Below, piece after piece: positions 22,505 to 33,650 of a DNA stretch of 64,000 nt (the stretch's first letter is position 1; each line of letters starts with the position of its first letter). Position numbers and translations under genes: made by a program. The DNA is from Achatina immaculata (lineage: Eukaryota; Mollusca; Gastropoda; Stylommatophora; Achatinidae), in the NCBI GenBank assembly GCA_009760885.1, contig CM019719.1:29924084-29988083 (forward strand). The letters are read 5' to 3'. Below the pieces are notes generated by a model. The model had not been told where the DNA came from. It saw only the letters and a list, made by a program, of their open reading frames with translations, and did not search any database.

Positions 22505-22735
22505 TAATTGTACTGGTTAGTGCACTAGATTGTCGATCAGAAGGTCCCTGGTTCGATTTCAGACTCGGGCGGAGAATTTTTTTCAGACCGACCGACTTCG
22601 AGGTTCACCCAGACTAGAAAAATGGGTAGCTGGTGCCTCTCTAGGAAAACAAAAGACAGCGAGGACATGCTGGCACCCCCCCCCCCCACCTCAAATAGTG
22701 TGGCGGCCTAGAAATGTGAAGGCGCTATCAGTTCA
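22505..22735 (+). mobile_element. tRNA-derived SINE, different head
   Basis: A tRNA-like head has 'ctggttagtgcactagattg' and a strong B-box 'ggttcgatttc', then a central block 'gttcacccag' plus 'actagaaaaatgggtagctg' resembling that of the 11159 SINE. A C-run interrupts the 3' part. No target-site duplication could be fixed. Confidence 0.7.
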
Positions 22736-22754
22736 CACACCCCCCTTTTACGAC

Positions 22755-23395
22755 ATGTATGTGCATATATGGCAGTACAGTAAAGATAAAAATTGATTAA
22801 TGCATATATGGCAGTACAGTAAAGATAAAAATTGATTAGCGTGTATATGCATATATGGCAGTATAGTAAAGATAAAAATTGATTAGCATGTTTATGCATA
22901 TATGGCAGTACAGTAAAGATAAAAATTGATTAGCATGTATATGCATATATGGCAGTACAGTAAAGATAAAAATTGATTAGCATGTATATGCATATATGGC
23001 AGTACAGTAAAGATAAAAATTGATTAGCATGTATATGCATATATGGCAGTACAGTAAAGATAAAAATTGATTAGCATGTATATGCATATATGGCAGTACA
23101 GTATAGATAAAAATTGATTAGCATGTATATGCATATATGGCAGTACAGTAAAGATAAAAATTGATTAGCATGTTTATGCATATATGGCAGTACAGTAAAG
23201 ATAAAAATTGATTAGCATGTATATGCATATATGGCAGTACAGTAAAGATAAAAATTGATTAGCATGTATATGCATATATGGCAGTACAGTAAAGATAAAA
23301 ATTGGTTAGCATGTATATGCATATATGGCAGTACAGTAAAGATAAAAATTGATTAGCATGTATATGCATATATGGCAGTACAGTAAAGATAAGAT
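22755..23395. repeat. 47-bp minisatellite, about 14 copies
   Basis: Units contain 'gcatatatggcagtacagta' and 'aagataaaaattgattag'. Copies are almost identical; a few carry a 'gttta' for 'gtata' change or 'gtatag' for 'gtaaag'. The first unit boundary is shortened. Confidence 0.96.
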
Positions 23396-23399
23396 TAGC

Positions 23400-24300
23400 A
23401 GGCGAAGTGTAGTGCCACGGCTGGGAAACCTCACACAAGTTCATGGCGAGTGAATGGGGAAAAATCACTGAATTGCTTCTGTGTTTGCTAGCCTCCATCA
23501 CTCTCGCTCACTCTCTCTCTTCCTCTCTTCCTCACCCATTCTCCCCCCCCCCCCCCCCCAATTCCACAAATTCACCGTGATCTCTTTTTGATACTCGCTG
23601 ACTATCGATTTTACCAAGGGGACATCACCCTTCCCTTAGGTCACTGGGACCTACGAAAACCACTTTCATCCTTTCAAATGACTATAATCTGGGAACTAGG
23701 ATGTTTCTTATATTTCCTTCCCGGCTTCTGGTAATTCTAGCTCTCGCTACTTCCTGCGCCTGTCTGCTTCAAACGGTTTGATGGAGCTGCTAATAACATG
23801 TAGCGTACGGGAGAGCCTAGTCTGACCTTGTCAAGATGTCAACCCTTTGCTTCACTCGTGCCGGTATCAAACGTGAGCGGGCGGGACTGTTGCACTGGCT
23901 GACTTTTTTAAAGTTATCTAGCAAGTTTTTTAGATTGAAAGGTAGGATAGTTGGACTAGACTGCGTGACTGGCTAGCCCCGGGGGTGTATGAGTGAAGCC
24001 TGCCGGGAAGAATTACTTGGTAAAGGCGCGCCCCTCCCCCCCACCCCCCGCCCTCCAACTCGTGTAATCGGTCTACACACGATGAGGCCTCGCCGCGGGG
24101 CAGATGAAAGGTGCCGTTCCTGACAAAATCGAGTGTTGTATGCAGAAAGTATTTCATATTCTCCCGAAACAGCCGGCGTTTTCTCCATTTTTATACGGTC
24201 AGTTTCATCATTTCTCATTAAAAAGATAAAAAAAGCTTCATGTCCTGGGAACGGAAAATATGATACATATTAAAACTGAATAAAATTGTTCATCAGTCTA
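23400..24300. other. Spacer with a 17-C run
   Basis: Contains a C run at 23543-23559. Overlapping antisense frames around 23930-24218 have no recognisable domain. Confidence 0.4.
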
Positions 24301-24303
24301 AGG

Positions 24304-24460
24304 CTGTTTAAATGCTGGTATTAAATTATGCCATTCATTAGTTTAAATGCTGGTATTAAATTATGCCATTCATTAGTTTAAATGCTGGTATTAAATTATG
24401 CCACTCATTAGTTTAAATGCTGGTATTAAATTATGCCATTCATTTGTTTAAATGCTATGC
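24304..24460. repeat. 35-bp tandem repeat, about 4.5 copies
   Basis: Units contain 'gtttaaatgctggtattaaa' and 'ttatgccattcatta', with one or two substitutions across the array. Confidence 0.95.
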
Positions 24461-24469
24461 ATTAGCCTA

Positions 24470-25480
24470 GCCTGGCTAACGGGCCAGGGATCGCCATAGT
24501 CCCCATGGTGGTGGAGTCTGCTAAAGAAGCATTGCACACCCTCTGCTTTTTAGCTGTACTCTGTGACTGAGAAAGTAGCTGCCATAACCCGCTTCTACGC
24601 CGATACGACGCTGTGCCTCAGCATCGGCTGCAAAGAACAACAGCTCGCAGTTGCAGGGAGTTCGTACAAGTCACTCCCTTGTGAGCATAGGGCACAGTTA
24701 GATGCTCTCCAGTCATCCCTGTTCTTTGAATTATTCTCTGCTTCCTTCCATGTGTATCCCCTGTCTTTGAGGACTATCATAATTTCTCTTCTTCAAGTAA
24801 GTCTAGGTCTTCCTCGTTTTCAGTTTCCTTAAGGATTCCATGTCAGTACCTGTCTTGCTATGCTGGTGTCGGATTTCCTCAGAGTGTGACCAATCCACCT
24901 CCATTTCCTAGACATGATTTGTAGGTTCATAGGTTCTTATCCTGTCCTTTCCCAGACCTCCTCGTTCCTGATCTTGTCCAGCCATTTAATATTTAAAACC
25001 TTCCTCAAGCAGTAGTTCATGAATGTTTGTATCATCAATTGTATTGTCTTGGTCATAACCCATGTCTCTGAACCATATAGCAAGACAGTCTTTACGTTTG
25101 TATTGAAAAGTAAGTTTTGTTCTTGTTTTGATGTTCTTAGATGACCATATTTTGTTAAGTTGGATAAATGCTGTCCTAGCCTTGGTTATTCTAGGTTTAT
25201 CATCCTTTTCCGTTCCCCCATATTTATCCACTATGCTACCTAAATATGTGAAATACTCTACTTCCTCGGCTGGCACTCCCTCGATTGCCATGAGGCTAGT
25301 GCTTGCACTTTTACTTTGTTTTTTTTTTTGTTTGTTTGTTAATATACAGTTTCTGTTTTGCTGATTACTGCTTAAGATCTGAAGTTTCTCTTGCATTTGT
25401 GTGTGGCTGTGTGCCAGAAGTGCCACATCATCCCTGAAGTCCATCTGTCCAGAACATAAATTCACTTTTATCTCTTTTTT
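24470..25480 (-). mobile_element. LINE family D: ORF2 C-terminal half plus 3' UTR
   Basis: On the minus strand, a frame at 24986-25465 encodes SGQMDFRDDVALLAHSHTQM, then EVEYFTYLGSIVDKYGGTEK, ITKARTAFIQLNKIWSSKNI and TRTKL. This is the reverse transcriptase palm end and thumb of a non-LTR retrotransposon. At the catalytic position the usual aromatic-A-D-D reads FRDD, so one conserved residue is changed. A second segment (about 24600-24790) encodes DRGYTWKEAENNSKNRDDWR, after which the sequence continues into the 3' UTR block shared with 9240, 45285 and 54480. Frameshifts separate the parts, so it is a pseudogene. Confidence 0.88.
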
Positions 25481-25499
25481 TTCTTTTCTTTGCCGTGGT

Positions 25500-25860
25500 A
25501 GTTGTGGAACGACCCAGTCGAGATTAACAACAGTTCGCGCCCTTTGTCAGACATTCAGTAGCATATCCTCACTTCTTGAATAGATATCACCTCGTTCGCT
25601 TACACACGTGCGATTGTGCGGGAATTTCCAGTTTCAGATAATGTACAACTTACCGACACCCTACTATTGCACAGCTAAGCAATTACTCGCACCCAATTAC
25701 TGCTTGGGTCCAACCGTAGCTCTGACCCACTACTACAACAAAGATCAGTAGTAATATTGATCCATGTTACCCAAGCTGCCACGCGCGCCCATTATTCGAT
25801 ATCAATAAACACTCTGATGCTATTGTTATTCAACCTGAACATTTAACTGCACACAGTGTC
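25500..25860. other. Possible solo-LTR-like segment, low confidence
   Basis: Begins 'tgtggaacgacccag' near 25501 and contains 'caataaacactctgatgc' (a polyadenylation-type AATAAA) near 25804. Composition differs from the flanks. I could not find a matching target-site duplication or define a CA end, so an LTR is only a suggestion. Confidence 0.25.
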
Positions 25861-26455
25861 TATATAATAAGAAATACCGAAACTTTCAGTCCGTTTCATT
25901 ATGCAAGATTTGTTAATATTACACAAGTATTTCACTACAATCGTTTCATTTTAGTGGCAAGCATGTGATTTTAAAAGAATATTAATTTTAAAAATCTCTT
26001 TGGTGTTAAGGTACCTAATTATAAAGTGCCTATTCTGTGGCAATGAAATATATTTTATGCGTGCTTTATTGCAATATTGTTTATATAATAATAAATATTT
26101 AAGAAGAATAAAATAATAAAAATATTTATATAATAATAATATTGCTTTATTATGCTCTTAACTCTTTCACTGCATTCTATTCTCTAGGATAGTGCAGAAT
26201 GCCTTAGTAATGAAATGCTTCTATGTTGGTTGCAGTCCTTTTTAATGCCTTTTTTTTTCTTCTACATTTTAAAGTGTTCCTCCTGTCTTGTGTAGAATCA
26301 TTGTCTAAGCTCTCCCAGAGTAGAGTTCGATTATAAATTTTGGTAGAAATAAACTGGAAAGAAGTTACTCTATACATTTTTTTTTCTAAAAATATGGGTT
26401 GGTTTACAAATGTGCTACTTTTCATTTGTCTAAATATACCTCTGAGTCTGATTTC
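25861..26455. other. AT-rich spacer, no gene seen
   Basis: Contains ATAATAATA-type low complexity at 26080-26150. Short frames on both strands lack domains. Confidence 0.35.
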
Positions 26456-26459
26456 AGTC

Positions 26460-27300
26460 TTTAACGAAAAGGATACCAGATCTGTATTTAAAGTTTCTTT
26501 CAGTAACAATGAAGACGTTATACCAAAATCATTATTTTAAACCACATTTCAATATAAATGAAGAAAGGATAACAGAATCAATATTTTAACCACATTTAAG
26601 CAGCAGCGTAGCAGGGATACCAAAATCAATAACCACATTTCAGTAGAAATGAAGAAAGAAAAAAAGAAAGAAAGTTAAAATTCCCGGTTACATGCCTTAA
26701 GGCTTACCGGGGATACAATGTTAGGCTGTTATGTCCAAGACCTTCGGCACATGGAAGTCTGATGTGGTCAGTATCACGCTTGGCCGCATTTACTTTCCCA
26801 GATTTCTCTGGTACCCATTTTTAAGAGGCTGGGTGGATACCCGTGTCTTTTTGAAACGTACCAGAAAAAAAAATCCCACTGCTAGGACTTGAACCAGGTG
26901 TCACCAGAGTAGAGCGTCCAACAACTCAGCCAACCAGGGCGCTAGAAATGAGGAAAAGATACCAAAATCAGTATTTTAACCAAATTTCAGTAGCTATGAA
27001 GAAAAGATACCAAAATCAGTATTTTAACCAAATTTCAGTAGCTATGAAGAAAGGATATCAAAATCAGTATTTTAGCTAAATTTCAGTAGCTGTAAAGAAA
27101 GGATACTAAAATCAGTATTTTAACCAAATTTCAGTAGCTGTAAAGAAAGGATACCAAAATCAGTATTTTAACCAAATTTCAGTAGCTGTGAAGAAAGAAT
27201 ACCGAAATCAGTATTTTAACCAAATTTCAGTAGCTGTGAAGAAAGGATACCAAAATCAGTATTTTAACCAAATTTCAGTTGCTATGAAGAAAGGGTGCCA
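26460..27300. repeat. 48-bp minisatellite, interrupted by a SINE
   Basis: Units contain 'ggataccaaaatcagtattt' and 'taaccaaatttcagtagct'. Diverged units occupy 26460-26657 and better conserved ones 26957-27300; the SINE at 26658-26942 lies between them. Confidence 0.93.
26658..26942 (-). mobile_element. tRNA-derived SINE inside the 48-bp array
   Basis: The reverse complement has a B-box-like 'ggttcaagtcct' in the tRNA-like head, the central 'gaaatctgggaaagtaaatg' block and a 3' end like the 11159 copy. It is flanked by 'tagaaatgaagaaa' (26644-26657) and 'tagaaatgaggaaa' (26943-26956), a 13/14 target-site duplication. Confidence 0.87.
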
Positions 27301-28075
27301 AAACCGTTCAGTAGTAGTAGTAAAAAAAAAAAAAAAAGATTCCAAAGTCAGTGTTTAAAACTGTCTTTGCTGAAGAAGAGATATATTAAAAGCAGTCCTC
27401 TAAACAAGTTTTCAGTGGCAACGAGTAAAGGAAATACCAAAAAACATAAGTCGTGAGCCGCAAGTTATACACAACAGGCTGCTTCTTACATAACCGGAAG
27501 AAATTGCGCGTTATTTTCGAGACTGTATCAAATATACCGCGCCCGCGGTCGAAGAGAAACCCGGATGTTTTTCTCAAATTGAATAAACCCATTCACTGTG
27601 TGAGGAGACAGCTGGAAGCAGCTAGTCAGGACTTGGCGTGTTGTGTAGCAGTATTACAGTAAAGTGAACTCGGAAATCCAATTCACTTCCTGCCTGTAGT
27701 GACTTGCGCACAATATCTAGATATTTGACAGAATAATTGATCTTTATACGCAGAATTGATTCTTTAGTCTCGTGGTAAATCATCTTTAGAACAAAAAAAA
27801 AATCTTACGAAAGCATGATTTGGATATTTATTTGTCTGTCTGTCTGTCTGTCTATCTGACAGTCAGTCTGCCTGCCTGCCTGTATTGTCTTGTCTGTCTA
27901 TCTAGATGTCTGTTTGCCTGTCTTTCTACCTATGGCTCTGTTTCTCATATATTTCTACCTGGGTTTAGTTGCCTTTGCACTAGACGATCCTTGTTTGCTT
28001 TCTTTCTTTGTTTTTTTCCCCCCATTAAAAACAACCTAAAAATATATCTAGAAGTTGTAAATACGGTCCAGCTGA
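27301..28075. other. Spacer with TCTG low complexity
   Basis: Degenerate 48-bp-like copies fade out by about 27440. At 27830-27960 there is a GTCT/GCCT-rich stretch. No gene seen. Confidence 0.4.
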
Positions 28076-28076
28076 C

Positions 28077-28165
28077 GGTGATTCGAACCCACATCGACAG
28101 GACGTCAAGCCTTCATCAGAGAACGACGGATTACGTTGTCCATGTTGCTGCACATTTAGATATCG
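28077..28165 (-). mobile_element. tRNA-like SINE head, antisense
   Basis: The reverse complement has a perfect B-box core 'gggttcgaatcacc' and tRNA-like spacing upstream ('acatggacaacgtaatccg' as A-box region). No acceptor stem is evident. Read as a SINE head or tRNA pseudogene. Confidence 0.55.
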
Positions 28166-28539
28166 ACTATGGGTGCACAGATACCATAGTTGCATGGTGA
28201 CTTTGAGATACTGTAAAATTTGCCTCAGGATTGATACCGGAACAGCGCCGGAGACCTGGTTTCTGGAGCAGACGAAAAGCTTATTCTCCCAAGGATTGGA
28301 GAAGCTGGTGGATCGATACAAGAAGGTGCAAGGGGACTACGTGGAAAAATGAAAACACTGCCAATGAGTATCAAAGGGCTGTTGCCTTTCTTTATCCTCC
28401 CTGGTAATTTTGAACAACTTTACGAAATTCCTCGGCTAGATCATGGATCCTAGCAGTTTTCAGTAAGCGGCACTGTCTGATAGTAACAAACTTAATGTTA
28501 CTTATAATGTTTCTGGAGAATGCTAACTCTAATACAGTA

Positions 28540-28606
28540 AAAGGTAAAGGTACAATTCTCGTTTCCATGTTGTTAAGACATAGTAGGAATACGGTGTTAG
28601 GCGATG
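28540..28606 (-). mobile_element. 67-bp SINE 3' fragment with TSD
   Basis: Matches the 3' end of the SINE family in reverse ('ctcgtttccatgttgttaag', 'ggaatacggtgttaggc'). The flanks 'taactctaatacagta' (28524-28539) and 'taactcttaatacagta' (28607-28623) differ by one inserted T, so this very short piece is itself a separate insertion event. Confidence 0.8.
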
Positions 28607-28832
28607 TAACTCTTAATACAGTACGTGCTAAATAACTAGAACCGAAATGAAAATACTTCGACGAGACGGAAATTTTACGTTCTTTTGTGAGCTGTTTGCC
28701 GTTTCGTAATAATTATCTAGCTCTGCAGTAATAGGAAGATTTATCTGAGTTGAGAGCACTACACTGTCTCAAAGTTGAGGGCACTTATAAGAGAAAAATG
28801 CGCGTTCCACTTTTGTCTCTGAGATTGGTAGA
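28607..28832. other. Spacer, no gene seen
   Basis: Short sequence before the 69-bp array; includes the right-hand target-site copy at its left edge. Confidence 0.35.
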
Positions 28833-29415
28833 GACTGGTCTGTGTAATCAGAGAGGACTGTTGCTTCTTGATGAGGAGGGGGGCGCAAGTATTATAGTGC
28901 TTACTGGTCTGTGTAATCAGAGAGTACTGTTGCTTCTTGATGAGCGGTTGGGGGGGGGGCGCAATTATTCTAGTGCTTGCTAGTCTGTGTAATCAGAGAG
29001 TACTGTTGCTTCTTGATGAGGAGGGGGGCGCAAGTATTCTAGTGCTTGCTAGTCTGTGTAATCAGAGAGTACTGTTGCTTCTTGATGAGGAAGGGGGGCG
29101 CAAATATTCTAGTACTTACTGGTCTGTGTAATCAGAGAGTACTGTTGCTTCTTGATGAGCGGTTGGGGGGGGGGGGAGGCGCAAGTATTCTTGTGCTTGC
29201 TAGTCTGTGTAATCAGAGAGTACTGTTGCTTCTTGATGAGGAGGGGGGCGCAAGTATTCTAGTGCTCACTGGTCTGTGTAATCAGAGAGTACTGTTGCTT
29301 CTTGATGAGGAGGGGGGCGCAAGTATTCTAGTGCTTGCTGGTCTGTGTAATCAGAGAGTACTGTTGCTTCTTGATGAGGAAAGGGGGGGGGCGAAAGTAT
29401 TATAGTGCTTGTTTT
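28833..29415. repeat. 69-bp minisatellite with variable G run, 8 copies
   Basis: Units contain 'ctgtgtaatcagagagtact' and 'gttgcttcttgatgag', then a G run of 5-11. Two unit types occur, one with 'gaggaggggggcgcaa' and one with 'gagcggttggggggg'. A repeated CVIREYCCFLM-type peptide in the open frames comes from the repeat. Confidence 0.95.
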
Positions 29416-29981
29416 GATAGAGAAAGTTGTGGAGGAGCAATTACGTGCACTAAAGTTTGAAAGTAAACCAGAATGAGACGTGTTGACCTTGTGATGGAAA
29501 CGTGAATGTTATGTATAAATGATGTTGAGCATGGTTTTATATGTAAACAGTTAGCTCTTGCCTTACCAGAAAAGAAAGAATGAAATCTAAAGTCCACACA
29601 AACAGTTGTGCAATAATAATAGTAATAAAAAAGTTGTGTAACAACAATAATAATTGGACGTGTTTTACTGGGAAATGGCAAGATGTGTTACATTTACATT
29701 ATATTAAAGCTTAAAGTGTAAGTGTTAAAAAAAACTGAAATAAAACCACGTGGATGCAGGTTCCTTTTATTTGGTACAAAAAATTTATATCCGTTTAAGT
29801 GGTTTATGATTTGACAAGAATTAAACATTTTAATGCTGTAGATAGCACAGTATCTGTTAAAGGTAGATATATCTGTGATCCTGTATCGTATAATAGTGAA
29901 TTTTTATGCAGGCAGTGCTGTAAAGATCTTGGAAAATAAGTATCGAATCGGATGAGGTGTGGGTTAAAATGCATTAAATTC
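29416..29981. other. Spacer, no gene seen
   Basis: AT-rich, with an AATAAT low-complexity patch near 29610-29655. Confidence 0.35.
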
Positions 29982-29991
29982 TGTTTCCATT

Positions 29992-30204
29992 CATTCATTC
30001 ATTCATTTGCATGTCCCTTGCGGAACTTTGCCTCCCTAACAGCTCTCCTGTAGGCTTCTCGGTTGTGAGCAAGATGCCCTGCAGCTGATGCATCCATTTG
30101 CAGATCATCAACGATGTCTTGCACCATCTTCGCTTTGGTCTTCCTCTCTTTCTTTTTCCCATTATGTACCCTTCCAAGACGGTCTTCTCTAGATTATCAT
30201 GACT
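29992..30204 (-). mobile_element. LINE family B 3' end with 10-bp TSD
   Basis: The minus strand encodes DNLEKTVLEGYIMGKRKRGR and PKRRW, then the AREAKF-like end, with an ATTC tail at its left. It is flanked by 'tgtttccatt' at 29982-29991 and 30205-30214. The frame is disrupted near the end. Highly 5'-truncated. Confidence 0.88.
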
Positions 30205-30214
30205 TGTTTCCATT

Positions 30215-30320
30215 GGCATAAAAAAGTGGATCAGTGAGAGGACTTTACAGGTGGCGTATCTTGATAACAGGACAGTGATCTTGGTTACTCCAGGTCCCTT
30301 ACCATTAAGGTACCACTCAG
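30215..30320. other. Short spacer
   Basis: No feature recognised. Confidence 0.3.
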
Positions 30321-30323
30321 AGT

Positions 30324-30600
30324 GAGAGAGAGAGAGAGAGAGACAGATGCAAGGAGAGAGAGAGAGAGGCTCTTAGCGTGCCATTTTCCGCTGTCTCAGT
30401 CACGCCAACTCAGCTCATAAGCACCCTCTCTCTCTCCCTCTCCCTCTCTCTCCCCTCTTTGTCTCTCTCTATCTCCCCTCTTTGTCTCTCTCTCCCCTCT
30501 CACTCCCTCTCTCTCCCCTCCTTCTCTCCTCTTCTCTCCCTCCCCCTCTCTCTCCTATCCCACTCTCCCTCGCACTCTCTCCCTCCTTCTCTATCCCGGC
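30324..30600. repeat. (GA)n run followed by CT/CCT-rich tract
   Basis: AG repeats at 30324-30369 and, after a short mixed segment, imperfect CTCTCTCCC sequence at 30427-30600. The two purine and pyrimidine tracts are inverted relative to each other. Confidence 0.9.
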
Positions 30601-30890
30601 GTGCGTTGTGAAAATTCATCGAGGCTTCTTGAAACAGAAAAAAGGTACCACTGACAAGGGAAGTCACTACCGTGAATGTGCATTATTTGTTAAAACTGCT
30701 TTTATTGAGTGAGAGGCCCCGTCTTTCAGTTAAACCCGCATCTGTTTCAAATGATTGAAATATTTTGTGGAAGTCTGTTGTGTCCACTTAGTTTATTTTT
30801 GGACTCTGAGAAGTTTTAACAGTGCTCGATTGGCTGGGGTTGGGACAGTTCAAGCATATGAAATAACTGTCTGTACTGAACTAAGTTGTG

Positions 30891-30984
30891 TCCCTTGTCT
30901 CTAGTGTATGGCTGTAGAACATTTTTTTTAAAGTCTATCCCTTGTCTCTAGTGTATGGCTGTAGAACATTTTTTTTAAAGTATA
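30891..30984. repeat. 47-bp tandem duplication
   Basis: 'tcccttgtctctagtgtatg' starts at 30891 and 30938 with essentially identical following sequence to the T run. Confidence 0.95.
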
Positions 30985-31560
30985 TAATGGAATATTCGAT
31001 ATTAAAAAAAAAGGTAAAAATAAATATCTGAAACGAGACAAAGATACACATTTGAAGAAAAATTTGTAAAAATAGTTTTTGGCTACTTTGTCCTCATTCT
31101 TCGGCACTTAGTTTCATAAGATCAGGCACGTGGATAATGAGGCAAGTTACCTCCAAGAACCTCATCCAGCGAAAGTTCTTCGTGGTCTTTCTCTGGGATC
31201 AGGTATGGGGTGTTAAATCTATGTGAAGAGTAGAGGTTCATAAGATTTGCCCTGGAACCTGAAGGCCGTTCTGGTATGTCCGGAGTGAGGTTCAGATAAT
31301 GTGGATACTCTCACAGTCTCCAGTGTCCAGCTCCCAGTCTGAAGAAATTGCATGCGAGATTTTGCGATTTTAAAATTTGTGGTGGAGTAACTTCATCCAC
31401 GGCAAAACTGTATGACAGAGCAGAGAATTTTGTCGTTTGTGACCGGTATATCAGAACTAATCAGGACCCATTCTTGCCTCATCCTGATGCTCTAGGAAAC
31501 AGCCTCTTTGGTTTAGAGATCCACACGTTCCCTGAATTTAACACGCACCTGGTACTCAGA
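30985..31560. other. Spacer, no gene seen
   Basis: A 77-codon frame at 31348-31581 lacks a recognisable domain and ends just before the mariner relic. Confidence 0.35.
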
Positions 31561-31567
31561 AGCCAGA

Positions 31568-32556
31568 TATACAAGGTCTGACAGTGCTATTGAGACAGTT
31601 GATTTGATGCGACAAGTTTATGGGGATAATTGTTTATCTCGTGCACAGATATTCAGGTGGTATTCACGATTCCAAAGTGGTGTGGAAAAAGTTACAAATG
31701 CAACTAGACATGGACGCCCAATTTCTGTTCGTAATGAGGAACTCATTGCAAAAGTCAGAGAACGGATACAAGAGATCGTTGTTTGACTGCGAGGATGATG
31801 GTAGAAGAATTTGGTGTTAACCGAAAGACCATTCGTATAATTTTAGTGAGAAATTTGGACAAGAAAAAAGTTCTTGTCAGTTTGTACCACATTCGTTGTC
31901 TGATGACCAAAAAACATCAGTGTGTTGAGTACGCAAAAGCTGTCAACAAAACGTGTCGCAGAAATAAACATTTCTTGATTGCTGCAGAGGATGAAAAATG
32001 GATTTTCCGCCATGATCCCACAACTAAACGCCAAAGTGCTCAGTGGAAGTCATCATCATCACCTAACGGCAAACTATTTCATCTTCAAAAGTCGAAAGTT
32101 AAGACAATGTTGGTGTGCTTCTACGACAGCAAAGGAGTTATTTACAAATAATTTATTCCAGAGGGACAGACTGTCACTGCCAAAGTTTATTTAAGTATTT
32201 TGAAATGTCTATTGAAAAGGATTCTCCGAGTTTGACCCGAGTATTCAACACCTGGCTGTTTTTTCCTCCTTCATGATAATGCACCGGCTCACCAGACGGT
32301 AGTTGTACAGGAATTTTTGGCCCAGAAAACAAGTGTGTGTTCTCAACAATCCACACTGTTCCACAGATTTGTCTCCCTGTGATTATTTTCTATAAAAAAA
32401 ATTAAAAGGGCGCTTCCTTGACGATACTGATGACATCCAAAGGGCCATAACATTGAGTTTATGGGCCATACGAATAGAAGCACTTCAGAGGTCGTTCCAG
32501 TGTTTGTTAGATCGTGCCATTCGCTGTATCAATGCACAAGGGGCTTACTTTGGATA
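31568..32556 (+). pseudogene. Mariner-type (Tc1/mariner) transposase relic
   Basis: An intact mariner transposase (about 340 residues) cuts and pastes its own element at TA sites. Here frame 31604-31786 encodes the HTH-containing N-terminal part (YGDNCLSRAQIFRWYSRFQS, GRPISV), then a frameshift leads to 31783-32151 with VEEFGVNRKTIRIIL and AEDEKWIF around the first catalytic acidic position. After a stop at 32149-32151 the sequence continues with LHDNAPAHQTVV (second acid) and, in another frame, STDLSPCDYFL (third acid). The second and third acids are about 34 residues apart, as in mariner D34D. At least two frameshifts and several stops make it inactive. The N-terminus is shortened; 'tatacaaggtctgac' at 31568 may be a TIR remnant. 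Confidence 0.9.
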
Positions 32557-33385
32557 AAATACAGGTCTTCAACTGTCCTTTAATATTTTTTAAGAAATTA
32601 GTCTCATTACGCAATTGTTGAGCCTTGTGCATCTTCAGTATTCACCATGAAATGAGAAATCCCATTCACTGTCAATGATTTCATTTGATTGACTGATGAT
32701 TTCCCCGTTTAAATTTCACTAGTTCCCCTGTTGTAATTTTTGTTATGTCCGCGAAATATCCGAAACCTATCTGTATACTAACATGAAGCTCGTATTATTC
32801 ACAGTATTTCATTTCATAGGTACTGCTTGTGTGTGATATTGATGCTAATTTTGAGAAGTAGTATAAGAAGGATATGAGAAGTGATAACGTGAATGAGATA
32901 TTGCTGTAGTGAGTTGTATAATCTAGCCATGAAACTTGGCGGCGTCCACTTCTGAGTGTGATTTTACCTTATGCTTAGATCGATTTTGATACAGGTGTCA
33001 TTATTTGGTAATAGCGGCCTCATCATCTAGCAACCAGAGTAACTAGGTCTCATCATCTGGTAGTAGCAACCAGAGTAACTAGGTTTGGGGAGCAAAGTAT
33101 TGAAAACTGTGAGATATGTGAGCTTACCGTGAGAGCTATCGTGCTCCTGCTGTATGTTTGACTTCTGCCTCCAAGGAAAGATATGTGGAGTTTGGGTTGG
33201 CAGCCTTTGCTTTTCGTTGTGTTTGTTGCGACGGCTCGATGAAAGAAGGTCCAGGCTCCTGACGTTGTAAATCATGTGGAGTGTATGAACAGGACATGGC
33301 GTATTGTTTAATTATGTAATCATTTAATTGTTTCTTCATGTTTGTTATGCTCATTAACAAATGCTGAATAACGGTGACCGTGTGA
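32557..33385. other. Spacer with a small tandem duplication
   Basis: A phrase 'gcaaccagagtaactaggt' occurs twice within 33019-33084. No gene seen. Confidence 0.4.
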
Positions 33386-33389
33386 AAGT

Positions 33390-33475
33390 TGTATGATGAG
33401 GGGCAGAATGTTAGACGGGCCTGCGTGCCCAGTTCTTAACCCTGTGAAAATAAAGTACGTTCGTCCGTTCGTTCG
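33390..33475 (+). mobile_element. Retroelement 3' end, third copy
   Basis: Plus-strand 'gatgaggggcagaatgttag' and 'gggcctgcgtgcccagttct', then 'aaaataaag' and a GTTC tetranucleotide tail. It corresponds to the 10051 and 15524 copies in opposite orientation but is more diverged. Its tail abuts the ATCC array. Confidence 0.75.
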
Positions 33476-33478
33476 TTA

Positions 33479-33650
33479 CCCATCCATCCATCCACCCACC
33501 CACCAACCCATCCATCCATCCATCCATCCATCCATCCATCCATCCATCCATCCATCCATCCATCCATCCATCCATCCATCCATCCATCCATCCATCCATC
33601 CTATGTATGTATGTATGTATGTATGTATGTATGTATGTATGTATGTATGT
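33479..33650. repeat. (ATCC)n then (GTAT)n compound microsatellite
   Basis: About 120 bp of CATC units followed by about 48 bp of TATG units. Tetranucleotide phase produces repetitive [12 protein letters not shown] frames that are not genes. Confidence 0.97.

Noticed and set aside
28077..28165. Hammerhead ribozyme suggested by 'ctgatgaag' on the minus strand
   Set aside because: The conserved 'gaaa' core and supporting stems could not be placed; the segment fits a tRNA-like head better.
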